A stretch of 64,000 nucleotides of DNA from Hyphomonadaceae bacterium. GTDB lineage: Bacteria > Pseudomonadota > Alphaproteobacteria > Caulobacterales > Aquidulcibacteraceae. Shown piece by piece: positions 33,202 through 42,107 of the stretch. A program made the translations under genes and the position numbers. Where the stretch lies: NCBI GenBank assembly GCA_021731815.1, contig JAKFWO010000008.1, positions 124,001 to 188,000 of the forward strand, given 5' to 3'. Position 1 is the first letter of the stretch; the number at the start of each line of letters is the position of its first letter. The notes under the pieces are model-generated. The model did not search any database, had not been told where the DNA came from, and saw only the letters and a program-made list of their open reading frames with translations.

Positions 33202-35025
33202 ATGTGCGGCATTGTGGGGATTTTGGGGCAGGCTCCGGCCGCGACGCGGATCATCGAGGCCCTCAGGCGGCTCGAATATCGCGGCTATGATTCCGCAGGG
33301 ATTGCGACCCTGGGTGCGGACGGAATCGAGCGCCGGCGCGCCGCGGGCAAGATCGCCAATCTGGCCGGGATCCTCGCATCCGAACCGCTGCCCGGAAATA
33401 CCGGCATCGGCCACACACGCTGGGCCACCCATGGCAAGCCAACCACCGATAATGCGCATCCGCACGCGACCGAAAAGGTGGCGATTGTCCATAACGGAAT
33501 TATCGAAAATTACCGGGAATTGCGCGCGCGCCTCATCGCCCGCGGCCGGAACTTCGCCTCCGATACCGACAGCGAGGTGATCGCGCATCTCATCACGGCT
33601 CATATGGAGGACGGTGCCGCCCCGATCGCCGCTGCGGAAGCCGCTATTGCCGGGCTCGAAGGAGCCTTCGCCATCGCCTGCATCTTTGCGGGGAGCGATG
33701 ATCTGATGTTTGGTGCGCGCCGCGGCAGCCCGCTGGTGGTCGGTGTCGGACAATCGGAGATGTTTCTTGGCTCGGATGCCATCGCCCTGTTCCCCTTCAC
33801 CGATCGGGTGATCTATCTCGAAGAGGGCGACAGCGTGGCGCTTGGCCGGGACAAAGTCGTCATCAAGGACAAGGCGGGACGTGAAGCTGCGCGCGCCACG
33901 GTGACCGTTCAGGGTGCGGCCGCCGCAGAAAAGGGCAATTACCGGCATTTCATGCTGAAGGAGATTCACGAACAGCCTGAAACCATCGGCCGGACCGTTG
34001 CAGCGCTGCTCGACACCGTAAACGAAAAGGTTCGCGCTCCCGAATTTCCGGATGTCCATCTTGACCGGATCGGGCAACTTGCGCTGGTGGCCTGTGGCAC
34101 GGCCCATTATGCCTGCCGGATAGCGGAATATTGGCTGGAGCAGATTGCCCGAATTCCGGTGGAATGTGATATCGCGTCTGAATTCCGCTATCGATCCCCG
34201 GTGCCGGGAACGGATTCGGCGGCGCTGTTTGTCTCGCAATCCGGCGAAACTGCCGACACACTCGCGGCATTGCGCTTTGTGCGCGAGTCCGGAATCAAGG
34301 CGATTTCGGTGCTCAATGTCCCGCAATCCTCCATGTGGCGGGAAACCGACGCAATATTACCCACCCATGCCGGGCCAGAAATCGGTGTCGCATCCACCAA
34401 GGCCTTCACCGCCCAGCTCACCGCCCTGGCCGCCTTTACGGTGGCGCTTGGCCGGGCCCATGGAACTGTCTCGCCCGAAACCGAGCGCGCGCTGTGCCAC
34501 GCTTTGATCGCGCTGCCGCGGGCGGTGGCCGAAGCGTTACGCGAGGAGCGGCATATCGCGGATCTCGCGGCCGAGCTCTCGCGCGCCAAAAGCGCCCTGT
34601 TTCTCGGGCGGGGGGCGTATTATCCGCTGGCGCTCGAGGGTGCGCTGAAGCTCAAGGAAATCACCTATATCCATGCCGAAGGCTGTGCAGCGGGCGAACT
34701 CAAGCACGGGCCAATTGCGCTTGTCGACGAGAAAATCCCCGTCATCGTTCTCGCGCCAAAGGACCATTTGTTCGAAAAGACCATGTCCAATGTCGAGGAA
34801 GTCGCCGCACGCGGGGGCCGGATCATCCTCATCTCGGATGAAGCCGGTCACGCGGCCTCGGCCGGACTGACTGCGCGGCGGATCACGATCCCCACCTGCC
34901 ATCCGCTGATCGGGCCGATCGTTGCAGCGATTCCGGTACAGCTCATCGCCTATTACACAGCCGTGCATCTGGGGACAGATGTTGACCAGCCGCGCAATCT
35001 GGCGAAATCGGTCACGGTGGAATGA
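33202..35025 (+). CDS. glmS: Glutamine-fructose-6-phosphate aminotransferase (isomerising)
   Basis: GlmS makes glucosamine 6-phosphate from fructose 6-phosphate and glutamine, the first step to UDP-GlcNAc. The ATG at 33202 places the catalytic Cys2 (MCGIVGILG) right after the initiator Met, which fixes the start; GGGAGA lies upstream. The glutaminase domain has LEYRGYDSAGIA and GHTRWATHGKPT. The two SIS domains (from about 280) have ACGTAHYA, SQSGETADTLAAL and a final LAKSVTVE ending, the conserved GlmS C-terminus. Length 607 is typical. Its last six codons and stop are duplicated directly downstream as an 18-bp repeat. Confidence 0.96.
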   Translation: MCGIVGILGQAPAATRIIEALRRLEYRGYDSAGIATLGADGIERRRAAGKIANLAGILASEPLPGNTGIGHTRWATHGKPTTDNAHPHATEKVAIVHNGIIENYRELRARLIARGRNFASDTDSEVIAHLITAHMEDGAAPIAAAEAAIAGLEGAFAIACIFAGSDDLMFGARRGSPLVVGVGQSEMFLGSDAIALFPFTDRVIYLEEGDSVALGRDKVVIKDKAGREAARATVTVQGAAAAEKGNYRHFMLKEIHEQPETIGRTVAALLDTVNEKVRAPEFPDVHLDRIGQLALVACGTAHYACRIAEYWLEQIARIPVECDIASEFRYRSPVPGTDSAALFVSQSGETADTLAALRFVRESGIKAISVLNVPQSSMWRETDAILPTHAGPEIGVASTKAFTAQLTALAAFTVALGRAHGTVSPETERALCHALIALPRAVAEALREERHIADLAAELSRAKSALFLGRGAYYPLALEGALKLKEITYIHAEGCAAGELKHGPIALVDEKIPVIVLAPKDHLFEKTMSNVEEVAARGGRIILISDEAGHAASAGLTARRITIPTCHPLIGPIVAAIPVQLIAYYTAVHLGTDVDQPRNLAKSVTVE

Positions 35026-35043
35026 TCGGTCACGGTGGAATGA
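35008..35043. repeat. Tandem duplication, 2 x 18 bp, of the end of glmS
   Basis: TCGGTCACGGTGGAATGA occurs twice without a gap. The first copy encodes the glmS C-terminus and its TGA, and the second repeats both after the stop. Confidence 0.95.
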
Positions 35044-35076
35044 AGGAAATTGTCCGGGCAGCCGGGCGCTCCAGAC

Positions 35077-35220
35077 ATCGCCCGGAGTATTTTCAACGAA
35101 ATTCGCGCCGGATTTCCCGGCCGGATTTCCTGATTGTACAGGCCCGGATCCAATAATCCGGAGCGCGCCCGGACGAAAACCGGATTGCGCTTTTCCTCAA
35201 CGCATCTTCGGCGAGCCGGA
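35077..35220. repeat. Decayed double-hairpin element downstream of glmS
   Basis: The stretch matches the 35.7-36.0 kb elements in order (GGAGTATTTTCAACGAAAT, then GGAGCGCGCCCGGACGAAAA, then TTTTCCTCAACGC) with many changes. It may still end glmS transcription. No gene is present. Confidence 0.55.
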
Positions 35221-35246
35221 CAGCTCACCGACGGGTCGGAAAAAGA

Positions 35247-35323
35247 TGGTACCGCCTCCCGGGTTTGAACCGGAGACCTCTAGATCCACAATCTAGCGCT
35301 CTAACCAGCTGAGCTAAGGCGGC
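35247..35323 (-). tRNA. tRNA-His (anticodon GTG)
   Basis: On the minus strand the acceptor arms GCCGCCT and AGGCGGT pair (one G-U), followed by A73 and an encoded CCA. The D-arm has TAGCTCAGCTGGTTAGAGC, the anticodon loop TTGTGGA carries GTG, and the T-arm is CCGG-TTCAAAC-CCGG. A73 instead of C73 is a known trait of many alphaproteobacterial His tRNAs. Confidence 0.96.
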
Positions 35324-35709
35324 CAACGCCAACGGGCCAATTCGCCATCAAAACCGGACCTGATCTGCATCCCGTGGCAAACGCGGTCTGCCCGCCAGAA
35401 TGATGTTCCGCCGATCGATTGCGGGATATGTCCATCCGGGTCCGCCGCCGTTCTCGCGCGATCAGCCGTGACGGTCAACCCCGCTGCGCACGCAATTCGC
35501 CGTTGCTACCCCTGACGGGAGAGCGCCGACCGCCCACCGGGCCCGGAATCGGCCGCATGCGATCCAATGCGACGAGCAATGCCACGATGCGCCATGTTTT
35601 CGGGCACGCCATGTCATCCTGGAGCAGTTTCAAAGAAATTCGGGCCGGATCTCCAAATTGAACAGCCGCGGATTCTGTCATTCGGCCCGGATTCTGTTGA
35701 CGATGCCCT
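35324..35709. other. Gap with a further decayed repeat copy
   Basis: No gene is seen. Positions 35620-35709 carry a decayed copy of the following element (CTGGAGCAGTTTCAAAGAAA with a poor right arm). The rest shows nothing recognisable. Confidence 0.5.
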
Positions 35710-36047
35710 GGAGCATTTTCAAGGAAATCCGCGCCGAAAGTCTGAATTGAAAATGCTCGAATTCAATGATCTGGAGCGCGTTCAGGCGAAAAATCGGATT
35801 CCACTTTTTCTGAACGCGCTCCGGAGCATTTTCAAGGAAATCCGCGCCGAAAGTCTGAATTGAAAATGCCCGGATTCAATGATTCAGAGCGCGTTCAGGC
35901 GAAAAATCGGATTCCACTTTTTCTGAACGCGCTCCGGAGCATTTTCAAGGAAGACCGAGCCGAATGTCTGAATTGAAAATGCCCGGATTCAATGATTCAG
36001 AGCGCGTTCAGGCGAAAAACCGGATTCCACTTTTTCTGAACGCGCCC
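35710..36047. repeat. Three tandem double-hairpin elements (about 113 bp each, RIME-like)
   Basis: Three copies lie head to tail at 35710-35822, 35823-35935 and 35936-36047. Each holds hairpin A (GAGCATTTTCAA...TTGAAAATGCTC) and hairpin B (GAGCGCGTTCAG...CTGAACGCGCTC). Copy 1 has perfect arms; in copies 2 and 3 hairpin A ends in GCCC. This two-palindrome plan recalls the RIME intergenic mosaic elements of rhizobia. The third copy touches the stop codon of the convergent SDR gene, so it may act as its terminator. Confidence 0.9.
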
Positions 36048-36754
36048 TAGCCCCGGCCGGTGACGGGAATGGAAGCCCCCGTCACCGCGCCGCCGGCTTC
36101 CGACAAAAGAAAGGCGATCACGGCCGCGATCTCGCCCGGCTTCACCCAGGTCGTAAAATCGGCATCCGCATTGGCGCTGCGATTTTGCGGCGTATCGATG
36201 GTGCCGGGCATGACGGTATTGCAGGTAATACCGGCCGCCTTGTTTTCCTCGGACACCGCCTCGGCAATCCGCATGACGGCGGCCTTGGAGGCCGAATAGA
36301 CGCTGGCGCTGGCGAAAGCGCGTTTGCCGGCCCCCGCCGCGACATGCACGATACGCCCATAGCCGGCCTTGCGCATCACGGGCAGAGCGGCCTCACTCAG
36401 CCGCAAGGCGGACAAGGCGTTGAGGTCCATGAGAAAGGCCCAGTCATCAGAGGCCAGCTCGGTGGCGTGCTTCACCCTGAACGTGCCGACGGTGTTGGCG
36501 AGGCCATCAATGCGTCCGAAGCGTTCCATGGCCTCAGCCATGATCCGCTCGCAGCCTTCGCGGGTGCGGACATCGGCCCCGGCGATTTGCAGATTGGTAA
36601 CGCCGAGCGCGGTGCCCAGCTCCTCAAGCGCCGGGGCCCGCGTATCGGCCAGCACGAGATTGGCACCGAGCTTTGCCAGATGCGCGCTGATGGCCGCGCC
36701 GAGATTGCCCGCGGCTCCGGTCACGATAATGGTTCGCTTCTTGAAATCACGCAC
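36047..36754 (-). CDS. SDR family oxidoreductase
   Basis: This 235-residue SDR has the cofactor site VTGAAGNLGAAI, an altered NNAG motif (here ANTVGTF), and an active site with AAGAGKR in place of the usual Ser region and YSASK with Tyr and Lys. The end (GGAVTGASIPVTGRG) is typical. The missing catalytic Ser equivalent may be filled by a shifted residue, so activity is uncertain. The start is GTG 36754 with GGAG 7 bp upstream; a longer in-frame start at 36829 would overlap the next gene. The stop codon lies against the hairpin repeats. It may be the last gene of the Rieske operon, 22 bp away. Confidence 0.8.
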   Translation of the reverse strand: MRDFKKRTIIVTGAAGNLGAAISAHLAKLGANLVLADTRAPALEELGTALGVTNLQIAGADVRTREGCERIMAEAMERFGRIDGLANTVGTFRVKHATELASDDWAFLMDLNALSALRLSEAALPVMRKAGYGRIVHVAAGAGKRAFASASVYSASKAAVMRIAEAVSEENKAAGITCNTVMPGTIDTPQNRSANADADFTTWVKPGEIAAVIAFLLSEAGGAVTGASIPVTGRG

Positions 36755-36776
36755 GATACTGCTCCGGAAAACCTGC

Positions 36777-37529
36777 TCAGACACGATGAATATCCGGCCG
36801 CGCCACCCGGAATTGCACGACATCGCCAACCCGGACCATCCGGCCTTTGGCCATCACCCGGTCGGCAATGAAGGGCAGGATGTCGCGGCCATGCCGGCGG
36901 CCATCGGCGTCCAGAAAAAGTGGCGCGTCCACGCCCGATCCGCAGGAACCGGTCTGGCAAAAGGCCAGTGGCAGGCCGCCTTTGGCGCAGAGCGTGGCAC
37001 AGGCCTTGTGCGTCTTGCCATAGCCCGGGCGCATGGCCCCAAACCAGCATTTGGCGTCGAGGATTTCACCGACGAGATGGGCGGCGCCCAGATCCTCCTC
37101 CGGCCAGTCGCGCAGGCCCGGGGGCTCGATGCCTTCCGACGCGCCAAGCCAGTGCCCGTCATCCACCGCAATCATCCGGTTTTCACCACGGGAAATGAGA
37201 CTGCCGCGCACCTTGACCCAGCCCCGGGCATTGGCGGCCAGCCGAACTGCCAGCTTGCCGGTCGTGGCGAGAAAGGCGGTTTGCGGGGCACCATCGTCGC
37301 CGATCATGCGCAGCATTGGCCATGGTGTTTGCACGAGCAGGCCGGAATGCCCGGCAATGGCCGACTGGTCCCAGATGCCCGGTCCCGGGGGCTGGCCCTG
37401 CCGGCCCAGAAAAGCCGCCACGCCGCCGCCGCCGGCCATGAGGCCAAAAGTCGCGAGCAGCAGAAAGCGCCGGTCGATTTTGTGAAGATCGGGGCTCCAG
37501 CCGATGAAAAACGGGTCGTCAGACATCAC
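36777..37529 (-). CDS. Cysteine-containing membrane-anchored protein of unknown function
   Basis: The 250-residue protein has one TM helix near 20-42 (RRFLLLATFGLMAGGGGVAA) and a large, probably periplasmic, domain. The domain has five cysteines at 161, 177, 181, 191 and 196 in GEILDAKCWFGAMRPG, KACATLCAKGG and AFCQTGSCGSG. The spacing suggests metal or cofactor binding, or disulfides, but the family is not known to me. It overlaps the Rieske gene by 11 bp, so it probably works with that membrane redox protein. The start is ATG 37529 with a second ATG following. Confidence 0.7.
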   Translation of the reverse strand: MMSDDPFFIGWSPDLHKIDRRFLLLATFGLMAGGGGVAAFLGRQGQPPGPGIWDQSAIAGHSGLLVQTPWPMLRMIGDDGAPQTAFLATTGKLAVRLAANARGWVKVRGSLISRGENRMIAVDDGHWLGASEGIEPPGLRDWPEEDLGAAHLVGEILDAKCWFGAMRPGYGKTHKACATLCAKGGLPLAFCQTGSCGSGVDAPLFLDADGRRHGRDILPFIADRVMAKGRMVRVGDVVQFRVARPDIHRV

Positions 37530-38613
37530 GGACCTCCCCGGAGCAGTCAGATGGCGCGGGCGAAGCGCCCCCGATCAGCGTCGGTCCAGGCCCGGTGCCG
37601 AGCGGCAGCGCCTCGGGATGAACGAACACGATGCCATTCTGGATCCGCGTCCGGTAGGTGGCCACGCGCTCGCTATAAGGCGGCGGGGAACAGCCATCCT
37701 CTGGCCGATATTGAAATCCGTGCCAGGGACAGGTGATGCTGCCATCCACGATGCGCCCCTCGCCGAGCGGGCCGCCCTGATGGCGACAGACATTCGAAAT
37801 GGCATGGATGCGGTCCCCGTCCCGGAACACGGCGATCCGTTCACCTTTGGGCGGAGAAACCACGCGGGCGCGCGTGTCGGGGATATCCAGCGCCGCGCCC
37901 ACCCGGAGCCAGCCTTCGGCGACGATCCGCCGCATCAGCGCGCCGCGGCGCGCCTCCAGCACCCCCGCGCCCAGATGCAGGCCCATGACCAGCGCCGCGC
38001 TGATTCCCACGGCCAGCGCCCAGGCGAATCCTTCATCGCCTTGCGCAGCACCGAGCATCACATGGCCGACGATCAGCACATAGGCCCCATAGACCGACAT
38101 ATGGATGGCCTTCCACAGGCCGGGGCCGAGATTGGCGTTCCAGAAATCATGGCTGGTCGCCGCCATCACGAACAGGATGAGCAGCGCCCCGACCCCCAGG
38201 GTCTCGAAGGGAAAGCCCCGCGCCGAGTGGAATTCGGAATTCGACACCAGCACCGAGACGAGCGGGTTCATGCCTGAAAAGCCGTGATACCAGAATACCA
38301 CCAGCCCCCCATGCAGGAGGGCGATCAGGAAGCACACCACGCCCATATGACGCCGGTTATAGAGCAAAGGCAGAAACCGCGGGGACAGGCGCGCGGCCGG
38401 CCCGATCGCGAGGATCAGCGACAACAGGGCAAAGGCGCAGGAACCCGAAGCACGCAACGCCAATTGCACTTCGCTGGCATGCTGGTCCGGCGGAAAGGCA
38501 AAAACAGCGCTCGCCACATGAGCCGCCAAAAACACAATAATTCCGGAACCCAGCCAGAGATCGAAGGTCTTTTTGAACGGGGTCCATTGCACGACGCGAT
38601 AATCATGGGACAT
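37519..38613 (-). CDS. Ferric-reductase-like membrane domain fused to a Rieske [2Fe-2S] domain
   Basis: The 364-residue inner-membrane protein has about six TM helices (residues 20-215) of ferric-reductase-like type with candidate haem His residues at 101, 171 and 184. A Rieske domain follows from about 235, with the cluster ligands Cys276, His278, Cys295 and His298 (CRH, CPWH). The order membrane b-type haem then Rieske suggests electron transfer between a quinol pool or haem and a soluble or periplasmic partner. The exact role is unknown. ATG 38613 has AAAGGGG upstream. It sits in a chain of overlaps with two small membrane proteins before it and a Cys-containing protein after. Confidence 0.8.
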   Translation of the reverse strand: MSHDYRVVQWTPFKKTFDLWLGSGIIVFLAAHVASAVFAFPPDQHASEVQLALRASGSCAFALLSLILAIGPAARLSPRFLPLLYNRRHMGVVCFLIALLHGGLVVFWYHGFSGMNPLVSVLVSNSEFHSARGFPFETLGVGALLILFVMAATSHDFWNANLGPGLWKAIHMSVYGAYVLIVGHVMLGAAQGDEGFAWALAVGISAALVMGLHLGAGVLEARRGALMRRIVAEGWLRVGAALDIPDTRARVVSPPKGERIAVFRDGDRIHAISNVCRHQGGPLGEGRIVDGSITCPWHGFQYRPEDGCSPPPYSERVATYRTRIQNGIVFVHPEALPLGTGPGPTLIGGASPAPSDCSGEVRDV

Positions 38614-38800
38614 GACGTGCCCCTTTCTGCGGCCGGATGGCATTTGTGTCCGAGGAAACCGGATCGCCGGGCGAGAACGCTGCCCGGTCAATTTCGTCCA
38701 ATCGACGGCGTTCCCACAGGCCAAGCCCGATAATGGCGATCACCACCACCGGAATCAGCGACCAGAGGAGCAGATGGACAGATCGCTGGCGGCGATTCAT
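38603..38800 (-). CDS. Small single-pass membrane protein, 65 aa
   Basis: The 65-residue protein has a basic start (MNRRQRSV), one TM helix (LLLWSLIPVVVIAIIGLGLW, about 10-29) and a polar tail. It overlaps the Rieske gene by 11 bp and the preceding small gene by 4 bp. Position and topology point to an accessory subunit or assembly partner of the Rieske membrane protein. Family not recognised. Confidence 0.65.
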   Translation of the reverse strand: MNRRQRSVHLLLWSLIPVVVIAIIGLGLWERRRLDEIDRAAFSPGDPVSSDTNAIRPQKGARHVP

Positions 38801-39024
38801 TGACGGTCCTCCGGTGGACGCAGCCCGAAGGACCGGAAGAGCAATACCGGCCACAGCGCAATGATCCCGGGGGTGATCAGCAATTTCACCCGCCACGGGG
38901 CGGAGGCCGCCAATGGATCGAGCACCCGCAAGCCGCCCGACACGAATATCACAGCCGCACACAGACCGATCCCGGAATAAATTGCGAATGCCGCCACGAT
39001 CCGGCCTGCGATTTCTTCGGGCAC
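38797..39024 (-). CDS. Small two-pass membrane protein, 75 aa
   Basis: The 75-residue protein has two hydrophobic segments (AGRIVAAFAIYSGIGLCAAVIF and LLITPGIIALWPVLLF) and a short Pro/Arg-rich tail. It is the first gene of the overlapped minus-strand operon that includes the Rieske fusion. The 4-bp overlap with the next gene (ATGA) supports translation. Family not recognised. Upstream 39025-39231 holds no gene and probably the operon promoter. Confidence 0.65.
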   Translation of the reverse strand: MPEEIAGRIVAAFAIYSGIGLCAAVIFVSGGLRVLDPLAASAPWRVKLLITPGIIALWPVLLFRSFGLRPPEDRQ

Positions 39025-39231
39025 CGCATTCTCCTGACCTGCGCCGGTGACCGGTATTGATTCGATCTCCGGGCATTCGATCCATTCAGATGTCCATGAA
39101 CCGGATCACTCGCCGAAAGGCCAATCAAATCTTGCCTGTCCGGTGTTTTGTGCCCTGCTGTTCCGCATCTGCCCCAACCGGCTCCCCAATCTGGCCGGCC
39201 TGATCGTGGCAATTTCCTTCGGCCCCGCGCA

Positions 39232-40464
39232 TCAATCGGTTTGCGCTGCTTCCTTCCGGTCCTTCAGGCGACGCGATCCTTTTTGCCCGTCCAGGGCCTC
39301 GTTCGCCAGCCTTTCCTTTTCCGCGGCAATGGCCTGTTGTTCCAGAATGGCCTGCTCCGCGAGCTCGGTCTGGTAACAGGCCGGCCGCGACAGGCGATCG
39401 CCATCCAGCGGATCTTCCTCGCCTTGAAAGATCTCGCGGATATTCAAGGAGGAGCGCTTGCCCAGATCATCGAAATGGACCTGAAGCCAGTTCGACGCCG
39501 CCTCGCGGCCGCGATCGAACAACAGGCGGAAAAACGCCCCTTCCGCATTGAGCTTGGACGAGGCACCGAGCGGGCGCAGGGAGTTCTCGTCACCGATCAT
39601 GTGAACATTGACCTTCCGGTATCCCGTGCCCTCCAGACGGCCTTCACGGAGCAGGCGCGACACGAATTCGATCGCCCGCAATTCGCGCATCAGCGAGGCA
39701 TTGAAGGTAATTTCATTGATCCGGTTGTTGATTTCCGCCGCGCGCCGCGGGACGCCCGCCCGCGTGAACGGATTGATCTGCACGATCATCACATCGTCGG
39801 AATCGCAATGGTCGAACAGCGGCCATAGCGGCGGATTGCCCATATAGCCGCCATCCCAAAAAGCGCGCCCCTCGATCTCGACCGCCTGATAGACCTGCGG
39901 CAGACAGGCCGACGCCATCACATGGTCGGGGGTCAATTCATGGCGATGGAACACCCGCGCGCGCCCGGTCTCGACATTTGTGGCCGACACGAACACCTTG
40001 AGCGAATCCGCGGCGCGCACACGATTGAAATCAACCAATTTTTCGAGCAGGTCCCGCAAGGGATTGAGCTTCAGGGGATTGGTTTCATAGGGGCTGGCGA
40101 GGCGCGACATCAGATCGAACCAGACATAGCCCGGCGAATCGTCGAGGCTCCAGTTCCCGCGCCACACATCGACCGGATTGCGCTTGAAGGGGCTCGACAA
40201 CGCCGCCCGCGCGACGCCATTCCAGAAATTCCGGAGCGCATCCCGCGCCTCTTGCTTGCAGCAATTGGCCAGTCCGTCGGCGAGCACCACGGCGTTCATC
40301 GCCCCCGCCGAGGCACCGGTGACCGCCTCGATCACGATGCGGTCGTCTTCGAGCAGGCGATCGAGCACCCCCCAGGTGAAGGCCCCATGCGACCCTCCGC
40401 CCTGCAAGGCGAGATTGATGGCGCGCGTTCCTTCGCGACCTTCGGAAACGGGCTGCGGTTTCAT
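39232..40464 (-). CDS. Patatin-like phospholipase
   Basis: The 410-residue protein has the patatin oxyanion motif LQGGGSHGAF (near 19-28), the nucleophile GASAG (Ser near 52) and the catalytic Asp in DGGYMGN (near 208). This is the Ser-Asp dyad of bacterial patatins, which cleave acyl groups from phospholipids or other lipids. The tail (about 350-410) is charged and alpha-helical (AILEQQAIAAEKERLA). GAGGGATC precedes the ATG. It stands alone; 40465-40699 upstream is AT-rich and holds no gene. Confidence 0.9.
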   Translation of the reverse strand: MKPQPVSEGREGTRAINLALQGGGSHGAFTWGVLDRLLEDDRIVIEAVTGASAGAMNAVVLADGLANCCKQEARDALRNFWNGVARAALSSPFKRNPVDVWRGNWSLDDSPGYVWFDLMSRLASPYETNPLKLNPLRDLLEKLVDFNRVRAADSLKVFVSATNVETGRARVFHRHELTPDHVMASACLPQVYQAVEIEGRAFWDGGYMGNPPLWPLFDHCDSDDVMIVQINPFTRAGVPRRAAEINNRINEITFNASLMRELRAIEFVSRLLREGRLEGTGYRKVNVHMIGDENSLRPLGASSKLNAEGAFFRLLFDRGREAASNWLQVHFDDLGKRSSLNIREIFQGEEDPLDGDRLSRPACYQTELAEQAILEQQAIAAEKERLANEALDGQKGSRRLKDRKEAAQTD

Positions 40465-40699
40465 GATCCCTCACACTCCATTTACAGACAGTCACCCGCC
40501 CCTGATCGCCGAATTCGCTCCAACCAGCATGAAGGACCGCCCCGACACAATTCTATTGGCAAATTCTGTGTCTTTACGAAAATCACTTTTCACTTCGCAG
40601 ACTTAACCAATTACCCGGAACCCGATCGATCAATAATCAAATCGGATGCGTGGGGATTGCTACTCCCGATAGCCTCAACAAAAGCACCCCATTATACCG

Positions 40700-41941
40700 T
40701 CAATTATTTGCATCGTCGGGATTTTGTTTCGGGATATTGCGCGTCGCTTCGCGTGGAATACGCGCAGCGAGGATCATGGCGAGCCCCAGGGACGCGCCAA
40801 CGCCCCACAAGGTGGCGTGCCAGCCGACCCGGTCGAAGGCGAAGCCCAGCACCGCTCCGCCAACCAGCCCCCCGGTGAAATAACAAGCGAGATAGAGACC
40901 GCTCGCCGCACCGCGATCAGCCTCGGCCGATCGGCTGACAAAGCCGGTTGCCACCGCCTGGGCAAAAAAGGTTCCCGACGCGACCAGCACCATGCCGGCC
41001 AGCACCGCCACCAGATGACCAAAAGCCAGCAAGGGCAAGCCGGCGATCGCCACCGCAAGTCCAAGCCACAGGCCGTTTTTTGCGCCGACCTGCGCGACGA
41101 TGCTGCCCGCAAGCGGCGTGGTAATGATGGAGGGAGCAAAAATGAAATAAACAAACGCAATACTGGCCATGCCAAGCGACAAGGGCGGTGCGACCAGCAC
41201 GAAATTCACATAGGTGAAAACCCCGATAAAGGCGAACAGGATGCAAAAGCCGATGCCAAAGCCCAGCCTGAGCCGCGCATTGGACAGATGGGCCCTGAGC
41301 GTCGCAAAAGCCGATTCTGAAAAGGATTCATGACCCGGCAAGGGCTTCGAATTGGACAGGGTCGCAAACACCAGCACTCCGCCCAGAACATTCAGGCCGG
41401 CAAAGAGATAGAAATTCCCTTCCAGCCCGAATTGGCCGACACTGGTTGCCGAAATGATCCGGCCGAACAGATTGCTCGCCACATTGCCCGTGACATAGGC
41501 CGCAAAGGCACTGGCTGAGGCTGCCGCCGTGCAACGCTCACCGAGATATGCCAGCGTCAGCGTGAACGCCGTGGACATCAGCAATCCCTGGACCACACGG
41601 AGTGCCGAAAATGTCCCGAGATCAGGTGCATGGGCGAGCAAAGCTGTCGGGATGGCCAGCAGGACCAGGCTCAGCATCACCCCGTAGCGGCGGTTGATCC
41701 GGCTGGAAAACAAGGCGGCCAGCACGCCGGCAATCGCCATTCCGAGCGTGCTGGCATTGGCTGCCACCCCCATCTGGGCCGGGCTGACCTGATAATGGGC
41801 CGCCAGCGCCGGCAGGATCGCCTGGGTGGCGAAGAGATCGACCACCGTCAGAAACGCCGTGAGCCCGATGACGAACAGGTTGAACAGCGGCCCGATCCCC
41901 GACGGCGCGCGATGAGCGGCTCCGGTCGCGGAAGAATGCAT
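40700..41941 (-). CDS. MFS transporter
   Basis: The 413-residue inner-membrane protein has 12 predicted TM helices. The first loop GVLAALFSSRINRRYG (near 70-85) matches the MFS motif A region. A mid-protein break near 185-205 (SNSKPLPGHESFSESA) joins the two halves. The pattern is that of YnfM/arabinose-efflux-like exporters, but the substrate is not readable. ATG 41941 with GGAGGCG 7 bp upstream is preferred; the longer in-frame start at 42064 would add a glycine-rich stretch with no similarity. Confidence 0.88.
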   Translation of the reverse strand: MHSSATGAAHRAPSGIGPLFNLFVIGLTAFLTVVDLFATQAILPALAAHYQVSPAQMGVAANASTLGMAIAGVLAALFSSRINRRYGVMLSLVLLAIPTALLAHAPDLGTFSALRVVQGLLMSTAFTLTLAYLGERCTAAASASAFAAYVTGNVASNLFGRIISATSVGQFGLEGNFYLFAGLNVLGGVLVFATLSNSKPLPGHESFSESAFATLRAHLSNARLRLGFGIGFCILFAFIGVFTYVNFVLVAPPLSLGMASIAFVYFIFAPSIITTPLAGSIVAQVGAKNGLWLGLAVAIAGLPLLAFGHLVAVLAGMVLVASGTFFAQAVATGFVSRSAEADRGAASGLYLACYFTGGLVGGAVLGFAFDRVGWHATLWGVGASLGLAMILAARIPREATRNIPKQNPDDANN

Positions 41942-42107
41942 GGGAACGCCTCCGGTTACGGGGGAAATGCTGCGGAAGCCGGGCTGCACAATCCCGCCCC
42001 CCCAGCCACCAGCCATCCGGACGGGCCCCATGGCTATAGCGTCACCAAAGCGCCGGTCAAGCAACGCTTTGGTGACGCAATGCCCGTCAAACGTGGTCCC
42101 CGAGGGG

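Noticed and set aside
33148-34326. Open frame of 392 codons on the minus strand
   Set aside because: Antisense of glmS.
35710-36047. CRISPR-like array
   Set aside because: The three units are 113 bp, nearly identical throughout and contain hairpins; there are no unique spacers and no cas genes.
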